A stretch of 64,000 nucleotides of DNA from Filimonas sp. (GTDB lineage: Bacteria; Bacteroidota; Bacteroidia; Chitinophagales; Chitinophagaceae). Within the stretch, counting starts at the first letter, position 1; each line of letters starts with the position of its first letter. The notes below the pieces were generated by a model. That model was not told the origin of the DNA and searched no databases. It saw only the letters and a program-made list of their open reading frames with translations. The DNA lies in contig JAFKHH010000018.1 of the NCBI GenBank assembly GCA_017306865.1, positions 62,001-126,000 on the forward strand. The letters are read 5' to 3'. This document shows positions 50,503-60,408 of the stretch, piece by piece. Both the position numbers and the translations under genes were made by a program.

Positions 50503-52395
50503 TTAGTCCGGTTTTTTACCGTCCAGGAAGGTGTTGATAGAGGAAATTTGTCCACCATCTTCACCATCTTTTTTTACAGTGTACTTACTGTAGAAATTTT
50601 CTACAGAGGTCAATGTGTTGCCAAACAAGTCCATGTTACGGCGCACATAGGCAGGTACTGTTTCAAATTCATTATTCGGATCTGTCGTATTCATATTGAA
50701 CGACAGGTTACGTAATTTTTGTATCCTTTCTGCTGCTCTTCTTTTTTGTTCTTCTTCCTCGTCCTGTATATCGAATGTAGTGATCTGCGGCTGGTTAGCT
50801 ACCGGCGGCGTATTGTCTTTGATCACCAGTTCAAACTCTACATTTTCTTCAGGTTGCGGCTCAGGCTTTTTCATTACCGGCATTGGCTCTTCCTGTGGCT
50901 GCTGTACCGGCTGTGGCGGCGCTTGCGGCATTACAGGACGCTGTGGCTGCGGTGCAGTGTACTGCGGCTGCTGAGGCTGCACGTACTGCTGCTGTTGCTG
51001 CTCTGAATAAATGTTAGACGGCTTGCTCAATAAAGAACCTGCATTATTATTAGTCGCTACCGGCTTTTGTGGCTCCATTACGCGTTCTACATACTGTATA
51101 ACCGGCTCTGTTGGCACTTCTTCTTTTGGCGCTACAGGTTTTGTAATTTCTGTAGACAGTTCAAAAGTGATCTTACCATTTTCAGAAACAACAGGCTCAG
51201 GATAAACCGGCTCTTCTACTTTTTGTTCTATGATCACTTGCTGTGTACCTGTATGCTCGCTTAGTTTAGGAGCGAACTGGTCCATTTCTGCAAAAGGAAA
51301 AGACTGCTGTTGTTTCTGCACAGGTTGCGCAGCAGCTTTTTTCTCTTCACCTTCCAGGCTCAGCGTCATCATAATCTTTTCTTCCCGTGGTTGCTCAGGC
51401 GCTGCCCTTTCTACTTTAGCAAAAGGATCTTTATGTTCAAAACCTGTAGCGATCAGGGTAATACCGATCTTCCTGTCCAGGCTATTGTCATACCCCATAC
51501 CCACAATCACATCTGAATGTTCACCCGCCTGCATACGCAAGTGATCGTTGATGATCTCTAACTCATCCATGGTACACTCATGTTCACCTTCGGAGCTATT
51601 GATATTGATGAGGATCCATTTTGCACCGCGGATATCACTATCATTCAGCAATGGAGAATTCAATGCTTCTTCTATCGCATGTTGCGCCCTTTCTTCACCT
51701 TCTACCGCAGAGCTACCAAGGATTGCTACACCACCATTTTTCATTACGGTGCATACATCCGCAAAGTCTACGATGATGTGACCACGGCTATTGATAATAT
51801 CGGTAATACATTTAGCAGCAGTTGCCAATACATTATCCGCTTTACCAAATGCTTCTTTCATTTTCAGGTTGCCGTATTGCATACGCAACTTATCATTGCT
51901 GATCACCAGTAACGTATCTACATAAGGTTCCAGTTCTTTGATACCTAACTCAGCCTGCTGGTGACGGCGTGGGCCTTCAAAACCAAATGGCGTAGTTACT
52001 ATACCTACAGTAAGGATACCTAACTCACGGCAGATCTTTGCTATGATAGGCGCACCACCCGTACCTGTACCACCACCCATGCCGGCACAGATGAAAGCCA
52101 TTTTGGTATTTACCTCAAGTATGCGTTTTATTTCTTCTAATGATTCTTCTGTAGCCTGCTTACCCACTTCCGGGTTAGCACCTGCACCAAGCCCTTGTGT
52201 AAGGTGTGGCCCAAGCTGTATTTTATTTGGCACTTTACTTTGCTCCAATGCCTTGGCATCTGTATTACATATCACAAAGTCAACGCCTTCTATGTTCTGA
52301 GCATACATGTAATTCACAGCATTGCTTCCACCGCCACCAACACCAAGTACTTTGATGATGGATGACTTTTGTTTCGGGAGATCAAAGTGTATCAT
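50503..52395 (-). CDS. ftsZ: Cell division protein FtsZ
   Basis: FtsZ is the tubulin-like GTPase that forms the division ring. The 630-residue form is long. The GTPase core (1-320) includes GVGGGGSNAV at 18, the tubulin signature GGGTGTG at 107-113 and the T7-loop DFADV near 208. A Gln/Pro/Glu-rich linker of about 250 residues follows. The partner-binding peptide ETVPAYVRRNMDLFG lies near 577-591, which is 38 residues before the end rather than at the very terminus. It is last in the dcw run, 70 bases after ftsA, with its own terminator. Confidence 0.97.
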   Translation of the reverse strand: MIHFDLPKQKSSIIKVLGVGGGGSNAVNYMYAQNIEGVDFVICNTDAKALEQSKVPNKIQLGPHLTQGLGAGANPEVGKQATEESLEEIKRILEVNTKMAFICAGMGGGTGTGGAPIIAKICRELGILTVGIVTTPFGFEGPRRHQQAELGIKELEPYVDTLLVISNDKLRMQYGNLKMKEAFGKADNVLATAAKCITDIINSRGHIIVDFADVCTVMKNGGVAILGSSAVEGEERAQHAIEEALNSPLLNDSDIRGAKWILININSSEGEHECTMDELEIINDHLRMQAGEHSDVIVGMGYDNSLDRKIGITLIATGFEHKDPFAKVERAAPEQPREEKIMMTLSLEGEEKKAAAQPVQKQQQSFPFAEMDQFAPKLSEHTGTQQVIIEQKVEEPVYPEPVVSENGKITFELSTEITKPVAPKEEVPTEPVIQYVERVMEPQKPVATNNNAGSLLSKPSNIYSEQQQQQYVQPQQPQYTAPQPQRPVMPQAPPQPVQQPQEEPMPVMKKPEPQPEENVEFELVIKDNTPPVANQPQITTFDIQDEEEEQKRRAAERIQKLRNLSFNMNTTDPNNEFETVPAYVRRNMDLFGNTLTSVENFYSKYTVKKDGEDGGQISSINTFLDGKKPD

Positions 52396-52465
52396 AATTC
52401 ACGGTTTATTTGTTTGGTTAGTAAGTATAGGTTTTTTGTTCTCACACAGTTGTTTGCCGATTGCT

Positions 52466-53842
52466 TTAGCGTATTTCCTGGTCGCCTTCTTCTTTAAACA
52501 TGTCAATGATGCCATCTTTAAATTTGTCCCAGAAACTGTTTAGCCCCTTGCGTTTTTTTACATCTACAGTTTCTGCAGATACCGGAGGTGCTACTGTTTC
52601 CGCAACGTCGTCTTTTTTAAGGCTTTCAGGTACTTCTACTTTTCTAAAGCGATTATCAAACTCTTTGCGTTTGTGTTCATAATCACTATACCCTTTTAAG
52701 ATCAAACCAATACAAGTTGAGTACATTGGTTTTTTCAATTCGTCGATGTGGTTAGCAGCCAAATGTTCATTAGGGTAACCGATACGTGCATTCAGACCAG
52801 TAACATATTCTGTTAACTGGATCAGGTGTTTTAACTGTGAACCACCACCTGTTAAGATCAACCCACCGTTCAATGCACGGTTGTCCAATCCTACTTGTTT
52901 CAGGTGATAAGTAACGAAGTCCAGTATTTCACCCATTCTCGCCTGTATAATGTTTGCCAGGTTTTTTACACTGATCTCTTTTGCAGGCATACCTTTCAGG
53001 CCCGGAATAGTGATAAAAGCATTTGCTTTTGCCTCATCAGCCAGTGCGCTGCCGAACTGTACTTTCATTGCTTCTGCCTGGCTCTTCAGTACGCCCAATC
53101 CCATACGGATATCGTTCGTAATGTTTTCACCACCAAAAGGTATAACAGCGGTGTGCTTTAAAATGCCTTCATAAAATACTGCGAGGTCAGATGTACCACC
53201 ACCAATATCCAGTATGGCAACACCTGCTTCCATATCTATATCGCTCATAACTGCTGAAGCAGAAGCCAATGGTTGCAGTACAAGATCTTTTGTACGCAGG
53301 CCACTTCTTTCCACTGCACGGTTAATATTGCGTATTGCATTACGGTCGCCGGTAATGATGTGAAAGTTTGCACCAACTTTCACGCCATTGTATCCTACAG
53401 GGTCTTTAATATTTTGAAAATTATCCACATGAAAGTCTTGTGGTATAACGTCAATGATTTGGTCACCTGCAGGTATAAATGTTTTGCGCTGATTACCTAC
53501 CAACTGTTCTATTTCCCATGACTGAATTTCGATCTCCGGGTCCTGGCGCACAATGTCGCCGCGCGTCTGCAAGCTCTTAATGTGATGCCCTGCAATACCC
53601 ACGTACACTTCGTTTATTTCCAGGTCTGGATTGCTCTCATAACAATTGAGCAACGCCTGCTGGATCGCTTTTATGGTCTGATCGATATTTAATACCTGTC
53701 CATGCTGTACTCCATTACTATTGGCACGGCCAAAGCCAAGGATCTCCAATTTCCCATACTCATTTTTCCTGCCGGCAATGGCTGCAATCTTCGTCGTTCC
53801 AATATCAAGGCCAACAATAATGGGCGCTTCATTTGGGTTCAT
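52466..53842 (-). CDS. ftsA: Cell division protein FtsA
   Basis: FtsA is the actin-like anchor that ties FtsZ to the membrane. From the ATG at 53842 (MNPNEAPIIVGLDIGTTKIA) it has 458 residues. It has phosphate loops VGLDIGTTKIAAIAG and VAILDIGGGTSDLAVF, the 1C-type insert region and GLILTGGGSQLKH. A C-terminal amphipathic helix (LNSFWDKFKDGIIDMFKEE) suits membrane binding. Fifteen further codons are open to 53887, but they read words such as ATGAACCAGGAACTAATGAA that look like a repeat, so the later ATG is preferred. Confidence 0.95.
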   Translation of the reverse strand: MNPNEAPIIVGLDIGTTKIAAIAGRKNEYGKLEILGFGRANSNGVQHGQVLNIDQTIKAIQQALLNCYESNPDLEINEVYVGIAGHHIKSLQTRGDIVRQDPEIEIQSWEIEQLVGNQRKTFIPAGDQIIDVIPQDFHVDNFQNIKDPVGYNGVKVGANFHIITGDRNAIRNINRAVERSGLRTKDLVLQPLASASAVMSDIDMEAGVAILDIGGGTSDLAVFYEGILKHTAVIPFGGENITNDIRMGLGVLKSQAEAMKVQFGSALADEAKANAFITIPGLKGMPAKEISVKNLANIIQARMGEILDFVTYHLKQVGLDNRALNGGLILTGGGSQLKHLIQLTEYVTGLNARIGYPNEHLAANHIDELKKPMYSTCIGLILKGYSDYEHKRKEFDNRFRKVEVPESLKKDDVAETVAPPVSAETVDVKKRKGLNSFWDKFKDGIIDMFKEEGDQEIR

Positions 53843-53926
53843 AGATATATGTTTTAGTTGTTCGTTGTTCATTAGTTCCTGGTTCATAGGTTATACTTAA
53901 GTGATTAAATTGTTGCACTTAATCTA

Positions 53927-53996
53927 TTTGAGATTTGAAATTTAAAATTTGAGATTATCCTATCAATTTCAAATATCAAATCACAAATCTCAAATT
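53927..53996. repeat. TTTGAGATTTGAAATTT inverted repeat between ftsQ and ftsA
   Basis: TTTGAGATTTGAAATTTAAA and ATTTGAGATT words (53927-53956) face AATTTCAAATATCAAATCAC and AAATCTCAAATT words (53965-53996). The right arm touches the ftsQ stop. The element sits inside the dcw run. Members also occur at 31771, 31841, 46122 and 61729. Confidence 0.75.
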
Positions 53997-55032
53997 ATCT
54001 TTTCTTCGGCATCACTGCTCTCGGCGTACGCGTGTTGCTTACCGGCTTTGGCCTGTTATGTTGCGGGGCAACATTTGCCGGCCTGTTCGTTCCACTTGTA
54101 GCCGCAGGCTTAGGCTGCGTTGCCGCCGCCGCTGGTCTCCGCTGTGCCGTATCCTGTTGCGGTCTCGCAACTACACCACCCGTCTGCATTGCTGTATCGC
54201 GCATAAGCGAATCCATCGCTGCAAAATTGTTTAGCTGCTGCATAGCTCGTACAGAATCCATATACTGCTTGCCTGTGCCTTTCTTCACTGCTACCACCTG
54301 CCCTTCATACTGCACATCTATTGTTTCATACTTGTCTACGCCAGTCTTAGCCCACACTTGTTTATAAAAAGAATACAGCCTGTCCAGTTTCTTATCCAAA
54401 TCCTCCGCTGTACCCAATACAATCACCTGGTTACCTACAACCGGTATCATCTCATACGTACGTTTTGGTGTAATATCTACCTGCGATATTTGTTGCATCC
54501 AAAATGAATCGAGTGAAATGTAGCGGGCAATGTGCTTTACATCTTCCAGCACCAAACTATCCGGCGTGGATAGCTTTATCTTATCGGACGGGAAGGATGT
54601 AAATACAGGTAGTCTTGCAGATAGCTTATCGCTGAGTGGCAAACGCATGCCACTGCTGTCGATGTAGAAAGAATTTCCACCCAGTGTAAATATTCTTGCT
54701 ACCGGTTCGCGCTCTACAATCTTAACCTGTAATGCCTGCTTATTATCAAAGAACAATTCTGCATCTTTTACCCAGGGATTTAACTCCAGTTGGGTTTCCA
54801 GTTTTCTCAACGGTATTTCATTCATCGCGATCCCAGTTTCCGCACCGTTGTTTTTTAATGTTGCCAGCACCTCTTTCTCATCCAGGAACACATGGTCCTG
54901 CGCCCCTTCTATTTCTATTCTTATCTCGGTACACGTTTTCTTTTCCTTCTTATGCATAGCAGCCACCAGCAGCACAATAGCGCCAAGGCCAAGCGCACAC
55001 CAACCGATCAATTGCAATTTTTTCTTCCACAT
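53995..55032 (-). CDS. ftsQ: Cell division protein FtsQ
   Basis: FtsQ is the single-pass divisome protein that links periplasmic and cytoplasmic division parts. The 345-residue protein has a membrane helix at about 8-26 and a POTRA-like region (IEIEGAQDHVFLDEKEVLATLKNNG, in part), then a beta domain (NPWVKDAELFF, VKIVEREPVARIF, FYIDSSGMRLPLS). The last 59 residues are a Pro/Gln/Ala/Arg-rich disordered tail. It starts 18 bases after the murC stop. Confidence 0.9.
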   Translation of the reverse strand: MWKKKLQLIGWCALGLGAIVLLVAAMHKKEKKTCTEIRIEIEGAQDHVFLDEKEVLATLKNNGAETGIAMNEIPLRKLETQLELNPWVKDAELFFDNKQALQVKIVEREPVARIFTLGGNSFYIDSSGMRLPLSDKLSARLPVFTSFPSDKIKLSTPDSLVLEDVKHIARYISLDSFWMQQISQVDITPKRTYEMIPVVGNQVIVLGTAEDLDKKLDRLYSFYKQVWAKTGVDKYETIDVQYEGQVVAVKKGTGKQYMDSVRAMQQLNNFAAMDSLMRDTAMQTGGVVARPQQDTAQRRPAAAATQPKPAATSGTNRPANVAPQHNRPKPVSNTRTPRAVMPKKR

Positions 55033-55049
55033 AGCCGCCGCTTGTTTTG

Positions 55050-56450
55050 TTACAGGCTGCTAAGCAGCATTTCTTTTACTGGTTCCACTAATGCATCTAT
55101 ATCTCCCGCACCTGCCATTACTGTCAACCCTGGCTTATGTTGCATTATCCATGTCTTCATCTCTTCCTTTGACATGATGTGGACCTTTGCCTTTTTCATT
55201 TTACTTCCGATCAATTCACTTGTCACACCCTCCATCGGTAATTCTCTCGCGGGGTAGATCGGCAGTAGTATTACTTCATCTGCCAGGTCCAGGCTTTCCG
55301 CAAAAGCATCAGCAAAGTCCCGTGTTCTGCTGAATAAGTGTGGCTGAAAAATGACGGTACATTTTTCTTTGCCATACAAACTATGCACGCCTGTGATCAA
55401 TGCCCTCAACTCTTCAGGATGGTGTGCATAATCATCAATTAGTACACGTCCCTTTTCTCTTATATAATATTCAAACCGGCGTTTCACACCTTTGAAGTCT
55501 GCCAGCGCCGCTTTGATCTTATCATCATCTATATCCAGCAACTTCGCTACCGTAATAGCAGCAATGCTGTTTTCTACGTTATGCAAACCACCCATGTGCA
55601 ATACCACATCTTTCATCTGCCAGTCTTTGCTCACCACGTCATACCTGTACGATCCGTTCTTTACTTCCAGCCCGGTTACATGTACATCCGCAGCAGGCTC
55701 ACTCAACGCATACCTGTAATGATGTTCTCCCTTAAGGTCCGCGTCGCGGTTAATACCATATTTACTAATAAGGTAACCGCCCTTTTTCACTCTTTGTGAA
55801 AATTGCACAAATGCATTTCCTACTTCTTCTTCTGTTCCATATATATCCAGGTGATCTGCATCTATTGCAGTCACTATTGCTATATCAGGAACCAATTTCA
55901 AAAAACTTCTATCATACTCATCTGCTTCTATAACAGCTACGTTTTTTTCGCTGCTCCAGAAGTTGGTGCCGTAGTTTGCAGAGATGCCTCCAAGGAAGGC
56001 GTTGCAACCATAACCACTATGCCGGAGCAAATGCGCAACCATAGTCGTGATCGTTGTTTTTCCGTGCGTACCACCCACACATATATTAAAAGAGCTTTCT
56101 GTTATCCACTGTAATACATCACTCCGTTTTACCACTTCATAGCCATGCTCTTTATAGTAAACCAGTTCTGCATGGTGTTGCGGCACAGCCGGTGTATATA
56201 CCACTACGCTCACCTCTTTAGGTATAGCGCTTACATTTTCTTCATAATGGATGCTCATCCCACTTTTCTCTAACGCCAACGTCAACGGTGTTTGTGTTCT
56301 GTCGTAGCCACTAACCTTTACACCTCTTGACTGGAAGTAACGCGCAAGGGCACTCATGCCTATACCGCCTATGCCAATGAAATAAATTCCTTTAGCAGAC
56401 TGTACGATACTTTCTATTTTGTTGTTGTTTACATCCATGCGCATGTCCAT
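55050..56450 (-). CDS. murC: UDP-N-acetylmuramate--L-alanine ligase
   Basis: MurC adds L-alanine to UDP-MurNAc, the first peptide step of peptidoglycan synthesis. The 466-residue protein has the Rossmann start IGIGGIGMSALARYF, the ATP loop GGTHGKTTITTMVAHLL, and EADEYDRSFLKL plus DDYAHHPEELRALI. Three in-frame ATGs (56450, 56444, 56438) are possible; the first lies four bases after the murG stop. It is translated from the dcw run. Confidence 0.97.
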   Translation of the reverse strand: MDMRMDVNNNKIESIVQSAKGIYFIGIGGIGMSALARYFQSRGVKVSGYDRTQTPLTLALEKSGMSIHYEENVSAIPKEVSVVVYTPAVPQHHAELVYYKEHGYEVVKRSDVLQWITESSFNICVGGTHGKTTITTMVAHLLRHSGYGCNAFLGGISANYGTNFWSSEKNVAVIEADEYDRSFLKLVPDIAIVTAIDADHLDIYGTEEEVGNAFVQFSQRVKKGGYLISKYGINRDADLKGEHHYRYALSEPAADVHVTGLEVKNGSYRYDVVSKDWQMKDVVLHMGGLHNVENSIAAITVAKLLDIDDDKIKAALADFKGVKRRFEYYIREKGRVLIDDYAHHPEELRALITGVHSLYGKEKCTVIFQPHLFSRTRDFADAFAESLDLADEVILLPIYPARELPMEGVTSELIGSKMKKAKVHIMSKEEMKTWIMQHKPGLTVMAGAGDIDALVEPVKEMLLSSL

Positions 56451-56454
56451 CCTG

Positions 56455-57543
56455 CTATTGCAGGTATTTCAATATTTCTTTTGCAATCACTTCATCTGCA
56501 TTTGTTATGGCAAGAGAAGCAATATTGTGACGCAGTTTTTGCTGCATTTCTTCATCCATTACCAGCTTGGTTATTGCCGGGAATAGTTTTCCTTTTGCTT
56601 CATCATCCTTAACCATCAGTGCTGCATCTTTATCTACCAGGTATTTTGCATTTACCGTCTGGTGATCTTCTGCTGCAAACGGGAATGGCACAAACACCAC
56701 GGGCTTTTTCGCTACGCACAATTCCGTTACTGCCATTGCACCTGCACGAGAAATAACCACATCAGCCGCTGCATATGCCTTATCCATTTCCACTATAAAC
56801 TCTCCTACCCAGATACTTTCATACGCTTTTCCACGATCAATGAAATTGCTGGAATTGTTCTTCCCTGTTTGCCAGATCAGTTGTAACCCCAGCGGACCAA
56901 GATCGCGGATATGTGCTGCAACAGTTTCGTTAATGCTCCTGGCGCCTAAGCTTCCGCCTATGACAAGTATTGTTTTTTTCTGCTCATCCAAACCGAAGAA
57001 CCGCAGCGCTTCTGCTTTTGTAACAGTAGACTGTACAATTGCTTTCCGCACCGGGTTGCCGGAGATGATAATTTTATCTGCCGGGAAAAATTTCTCCATT
57101 CCTTCACTTGCGACAAAGATCTTTGTTGCATTTCTGCCAAGCATGATATTGCTTTTGCCTGCAAAGGAGTTGCTTTCGTGGATAAACGTAGGAACGCCTT
57201 TTTTTTGCGCTACACGCAAAACAGGAAAACTGGAATAACCACCAACACCTATTACGGCATCCGGCTTAAATTTCTTGATGATACTTCTTACCTGGAAAAA
57301 GCTTTTGATGAGCTTATAAGGCAAGCCAATATTTTTTATCAAAGAACTTCTGTTGAAACCTGCTATATCTAACCCTTCAATGGCGTACCCCGCTTGCGGT
57401 ACACGCTCCATTTCCATTTTTCCTTTCGCACCTACAAACAATATCTCTGTTGCAGGGGCTAGTTGCCTGATAGCATTTGCTATAGCAACTGCGGGAAATA
57501 TATGCCCACCTGTTCCTCCGCCTGCAATAATTATTTTACTCAT
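56455..57543 (-). CDS. murG: UDP-N-acetylglucosamine transferase (lipid II synthesis)
   Basis: MurG adds GlcNAc to lipid I at the membrane to form lipid II. The 362-residue glycosyltransferase has the N-terminal GGGTGGHIFPAVAIA, the middle ILVIGGSLGARSINE, and the donor-binding SRAGAMAVTELCVAKKPVVFVPFP with ADAVVI-like neighbour AAADVVI. It stands between ftsW and murC with short gaps, as is usual in dcw clusters. Confidence 0.97.
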   Translation of the reverse strand: MSKIIIAGGGTGGHIFPAVAIANAIRQLAPATEILFVGAKGKMEMERVPQAGYAIEGLDIAGFNRSSLIKNIGLPYKLIKSFFQVRSIIKKFKPDAVIGVGGYSSFPVLRVAQKKGVPTFIHESNSFAGKSNIMLGRNATKIFVASEGMEKFFPADKIIISGNPVRKAIVQSTVTKAEALRFFGLDEQKKTILVIGGSLGARSINETVAAHIRDLGPLGLQLIWQTGKNNSSNFIDRGKAYESIWVGEFIVEMDKAYAAADVVISRAGAMAVTELCVAKKPVVFVPFPFAAEDHQTVNAKYLVDKDAALMVKDDEAKGKLFPAITKLVMDEEMQQKLRHNIASLAITNADEVIAKEILKYLQ

Positions 57544-57578
57544 ATCTCTAACGCCCGTAAGCGCATTTACTTTTATTG

Positions 57579-58892
57579 TTATTGTACTGCTCCTTCCGTT
57601 GCAGGCACAACCGGTCTTGCATCATCCAACGTTTCTTTCCCTTCCATCTTTTCCACGTTACGGGCAACACTTAATATAATACCAATAGAGGCACACGTAA
57701 ACAAGAACGAACTACCTCCCATACTCACCAGCGGCAACGTCACACCGGTTACCGGTACAATGTTCACATTCACCGCCATATTTGCCAGCGCCTGTATTAC
57801 CAGCGTAAAGCTTAAGCCTAACGCGAGGAAGGCACCAAATGCATATGGGCATCGTCGGAATATGCGGATACACCTAAACAAAAAGATCAGGTATATAAAC
57901 ATGATGAATGCACCACCTATCAAACCATACTCCTCTATTATAATAGAATAGATAAAGTCATTATACGCTTGCGGCAGATAATTCCGCTGAATGCTATTTC
58001 CGGGCCCAAGGCCAAACAACACGCCACCATTTGCAATCGCCATCTTAGCCTGTTGTACCTGGTAAGGCACGTCTTCCTGTTTCGCATACATAAAATCCTC
58101 CACACGCTTCACCCATGTATTAAACCTGCCGAGGATAGAGCGCGACTCTGTTGTTTTTGCTGCTACTACGGCATGATCACGTGATTCATCTTTTTTGCCT
58201 GCATGTTTTGCCATGGCAAAAGTGACAATAAAGGCGATGGGTATTAATGCCACCCCGATCACTAATAATATGTGTTTCACACTCACACGCCCTATAAACA
58301 ACAGCAACATGGATATAGCTCCTGTCAACAATGCATTTGACAAGTTTGCCGGCATGATCAGTACGCATGTGATCAATACTGGTGTGATAACAGGTATAAA
58401 GCCTTTTTTAAAGTCTTTAATTACTTCCTGCTTTTTACTCAGCATCCGCGACACATACATGAACAAAGCAAGTTTTGCAAAATCACTTGTCTGTATGGTC
58501 AGGTTGATCACCGGCAGTTTTATCCAACGGCTTCCTTCATTGATCTTGGCACCGAAGAATAGTGTGTATATCAGCAGTGGTATCGATATCAAATACAGGA
58601 TGGTGGCTACACGCGAGAAAATGGTATAGTTTACCCGGTGCAAAAAATAAATAACCAACATGCCTATTATGATAAAGGAGAACTGCTTAAACAGGTACAC
58701 TTCGGTATTCCCTTTATACATCTTGTATGCCAAAGAACCAGTTGCGCTGTACACTACAAGGAGTGATACAATCGCAAGTATGATAACGGTACCCCAAATA
58801 AATTTGTCGCCCCTCGTTCTGCTCAACAGATGCCCTCTTGCCCCTTCCACTGTTGGCAATTGCGCAAATAATTTATCTGATGTACTCTCCAT
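57579..58892 (-). CDS. ftsW: Septal lipid II polymerase FtsW
   Basis: FtsW is the SEDS-family glycosyltransferase that makes septal peptidoglycan with FtsI. The 437-residue protein has ten or so membrane helices and the hallmark segment FGLGPGNSIQRNYLPQAYND followed by FIYSIIIEEYG; PLVSMGGSSFLF is near the end. A cytoplasmic insert around residues 215-250 (AKHAGKKDESRDHAV) is prominent. Its position between murD and murG favours FtsW over RodA. Confidence 0.93.
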   Translation of the reverse strand: MESTSDKLFAQLPTVEGARGHLLSRTRGDKFIWGTVIILAIVSLLVVYSATGSLAYKMYKGNTEVYLFKQFSFIIIGMLVIYFLHRVNYTIFSRVATILYLISIPLLIYTLFFGAKINEGSRWIKLPVINLTIQTSDFAKLALFMYVSRMLSKKQEVIKDFKKGFIPVITPVLITCVLIMPANLSNALLTGAISMLLLFIGRVSVKHILLVIGVALIPIAFIVTFAMAKHAGKKDESRDHAVVAAKTTESRSILGRFNTWVKRVEDFMYAKQEDVPYQVQQAKMAIANGGVLFGLGPGNSIQRNYLPQAYNDFIYSIIIEEYGLIGGAFIMFIYLIFLFRCIRIFRRCPYAFGAFLALGLSFTLVIQALANMAVNVNIVPVTGVTLPLVSMGGSSFLFTCASIGIILSVARNVEKMEGKETLDDARPVVPATEGAVQ

Positions 58893-58897
58893 ATTAT

Positions 58898-58977
58898 AAG
58901 GTTAGAGGTTTGAGGCTTGAGGTTTAAGGGAGAAGTTGGTTTTACCTCAAGCCTTATACCTTATGCCTCACACCTTA
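58898..58977. repeat. TTTGAGGCTTGAGG inverted repeat between murD and ftsW
   Basis: AAGGTTAGAGGTTTGAGGCT and TGAGGTTTAAG words (58898-58928) face CCTCAAGCCTTATACCTTAT and GCCTCACACCTTA words (58945-58977). It ends one base from the murD stop and fills the whole 85-base gap. Confidence 0.75.
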
Positions 58978-60318
58978 CTAAAGGTCTTTTACTGCTGCTT
59001 TAAATTTCGTTCCACGCTCTTCATAGTTTTTGAAGAGATCAAAGCTTGCACAAGCAGGGCTTAACAAAACGGTATCGCCTTTTGCAGCCAGTTCAAATGA
59101 AACACGAACAGCTTCTTCAGCGCTGTCTACATCTACCATTTTAGGCACCATGCTGCCAAATGCGTCATGGATCTTTTTATTATCTACCCCCATGCATACT
59201 ATTGCCTTCACTTTCTCTTTCACCAGCTCATCTAATAATGTATAGTCATTTCCTTTATCAACCCCTCCTAATATTAATATTGTTGGCCTGGCCATGCTTT
59301 CCAGTGCAAACCAGGTACTGTTTACGTTTGTTGCTTTACTGTCATTTATAAATTCAACACCACGCACGGTAGCCACGTATTCCATACGGTGCTCAAGGCT
59401 TTCAAATGTTTTTACGGCTTCGCGTATCTTTTCTTTCCTTATCCCCAACGTTGCCGCTGCTATACCTGCTGCCATAGTGTTGTTCTGATTATGTTTGCCT
59501 TTTAATGCAAAGTCATAAATGCTCATGCTAACTCTTTCTTCCTGTACCCGTAGCATCATTTGATCTCCTTTTATATTACCGCCTTTTTTTACTTCGTGTT
59601 TCATAGAAAATGACAATGTATTAGTGTTGAGGGATATTGTTTCTAAATGTTTCATGATCACTTCATCATCCTCATTATAAATGAAGTAATCATTCATTGT
59701 TTGGTTCTCGACAATCCTGAACTTGCTTTTGATATAATTTTCAAACTTGTAATCATACCTGTCCAGGTGATCTTCTGTAATGTTCAGCAGAACAGCTACA
59801 TCAGGCCTGAATTCATGAATGTCGTCCAACTGAAAAGAACTTATTTCTGCCACATATAACGCTTTCGGATCTTCTGCTACCTGCCTTGCGAATGAATAAC
59901 CAATATTTCCGACAAGTGCGCAATCCAGTTCCGCCGTTTTACAGATGTGGTAGATGAGAGAGGTGGTTGTGCTTTTACCGTTGCTACCGGTTATGGCTAC
60001 AATCTTACTATCTCCTTTAAACCTGTACGCCAGCTCTATCTCACTTATTACCTGTATGCTTTTTTTTCTTACCTGCTTCACCATGTCATTCTTTTCAGGA
60101 ATGCCTGGGCTTTTCATAATCTCGTTTGCATTCAGTATTTTCTCTTCCGTATGCTTACCTTCTTCAAAGTCTATCTTATGCTGTAAAAGATCTTTCTTAT
60201 AATTTTCTTTGATCGCTCCGCCATCACTTACAAAAACATCATATCCTTTTTGTTTTCCCAGTATGGCTGCCCCAATTCCACTTTCACCACCACCAAGTAT
60301 TACCAAACGATGTGTCAT
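58978..60318 (-). CDS. murD: UDP-N-acetylmuramoylalanine--D-glutamate ligase
   Basis: MurD adds D-glutamate to UDP-MurNAc-L-Ala. The 446-residue ligase has LVILGGGESGIGAAILG at the start, the ATP loop ITGSNGKSTTTSLIYH, ISSFQLDDIHEFRPDVAVLLNITEDHLDRY (in parts), and FINDSKATNVNSTWFAL plus LSPACASFDLFKNYEERG near the end. These are typical Mur ligase motifs in order. It lies between mraY and ftsW in the run. Confidence 0.97.
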   Translation of the reverse strand: MTHRLVILGGGESGIGAAILGKQKGYDVFVSDGGAIKENYKKDLLQHKIDFEEGKHTEEKILNANEIMKSPGIPEKNDMVKQVRKKSIQVISEIELAYRFKGDSKIVAITGSNGKSTTTSLIYHICKTAELDCALVGNIGYSFARQVAEDPKALYVAEISSFQLDDIHEFRPDVAVLLNITEDHLDRYDYKFENYIKSKFRIVENQTMNDYFIYNEDDEVIMKHLETISLNTNTLSFSMKHEVKKGGNIKGDQMMLRVQEERVSMSIYDFALKGKHNQNNTMAAGIAAATLGIRKEKIREAVKTFESLEHRMEYVATVRGVEFINDSKATNVNSTWFALESMARPTILILGGVDKGNDYTLLDELVKEKVKAIVCMGVDNKKIHDAFGSMVPKMVDVDSAEEAVRVSFELAAKGDTVLLSPACASFDLFKNYEERGTKFKAAVKDL

Positions 60319-60319
60319 A

Positions 60320-60408
60320 GTTTCAGAAGTTTCATTGTTTCAAAGTTTCAGGAGTTTCACTTATGCGCGTTCCAATGAAACTTTTGAAACGCTGAAACCA
60401 TTGAAACC
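60320..60408. repeat. GTTTCAGAAGTTTC repeat between mraY and murD
   Basis: TTTCAGAAGTTTCATTGTTT and CAAAGTTTCAGGAGTTTC words (60320-60360) face CCAATGAAACTTTTGAAACG and CTGAAACCATTGAAACC words (60372-60408). The family is that of the PTPS gap at 10549. It reaches the mraY stop. Confidence 0.75.
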
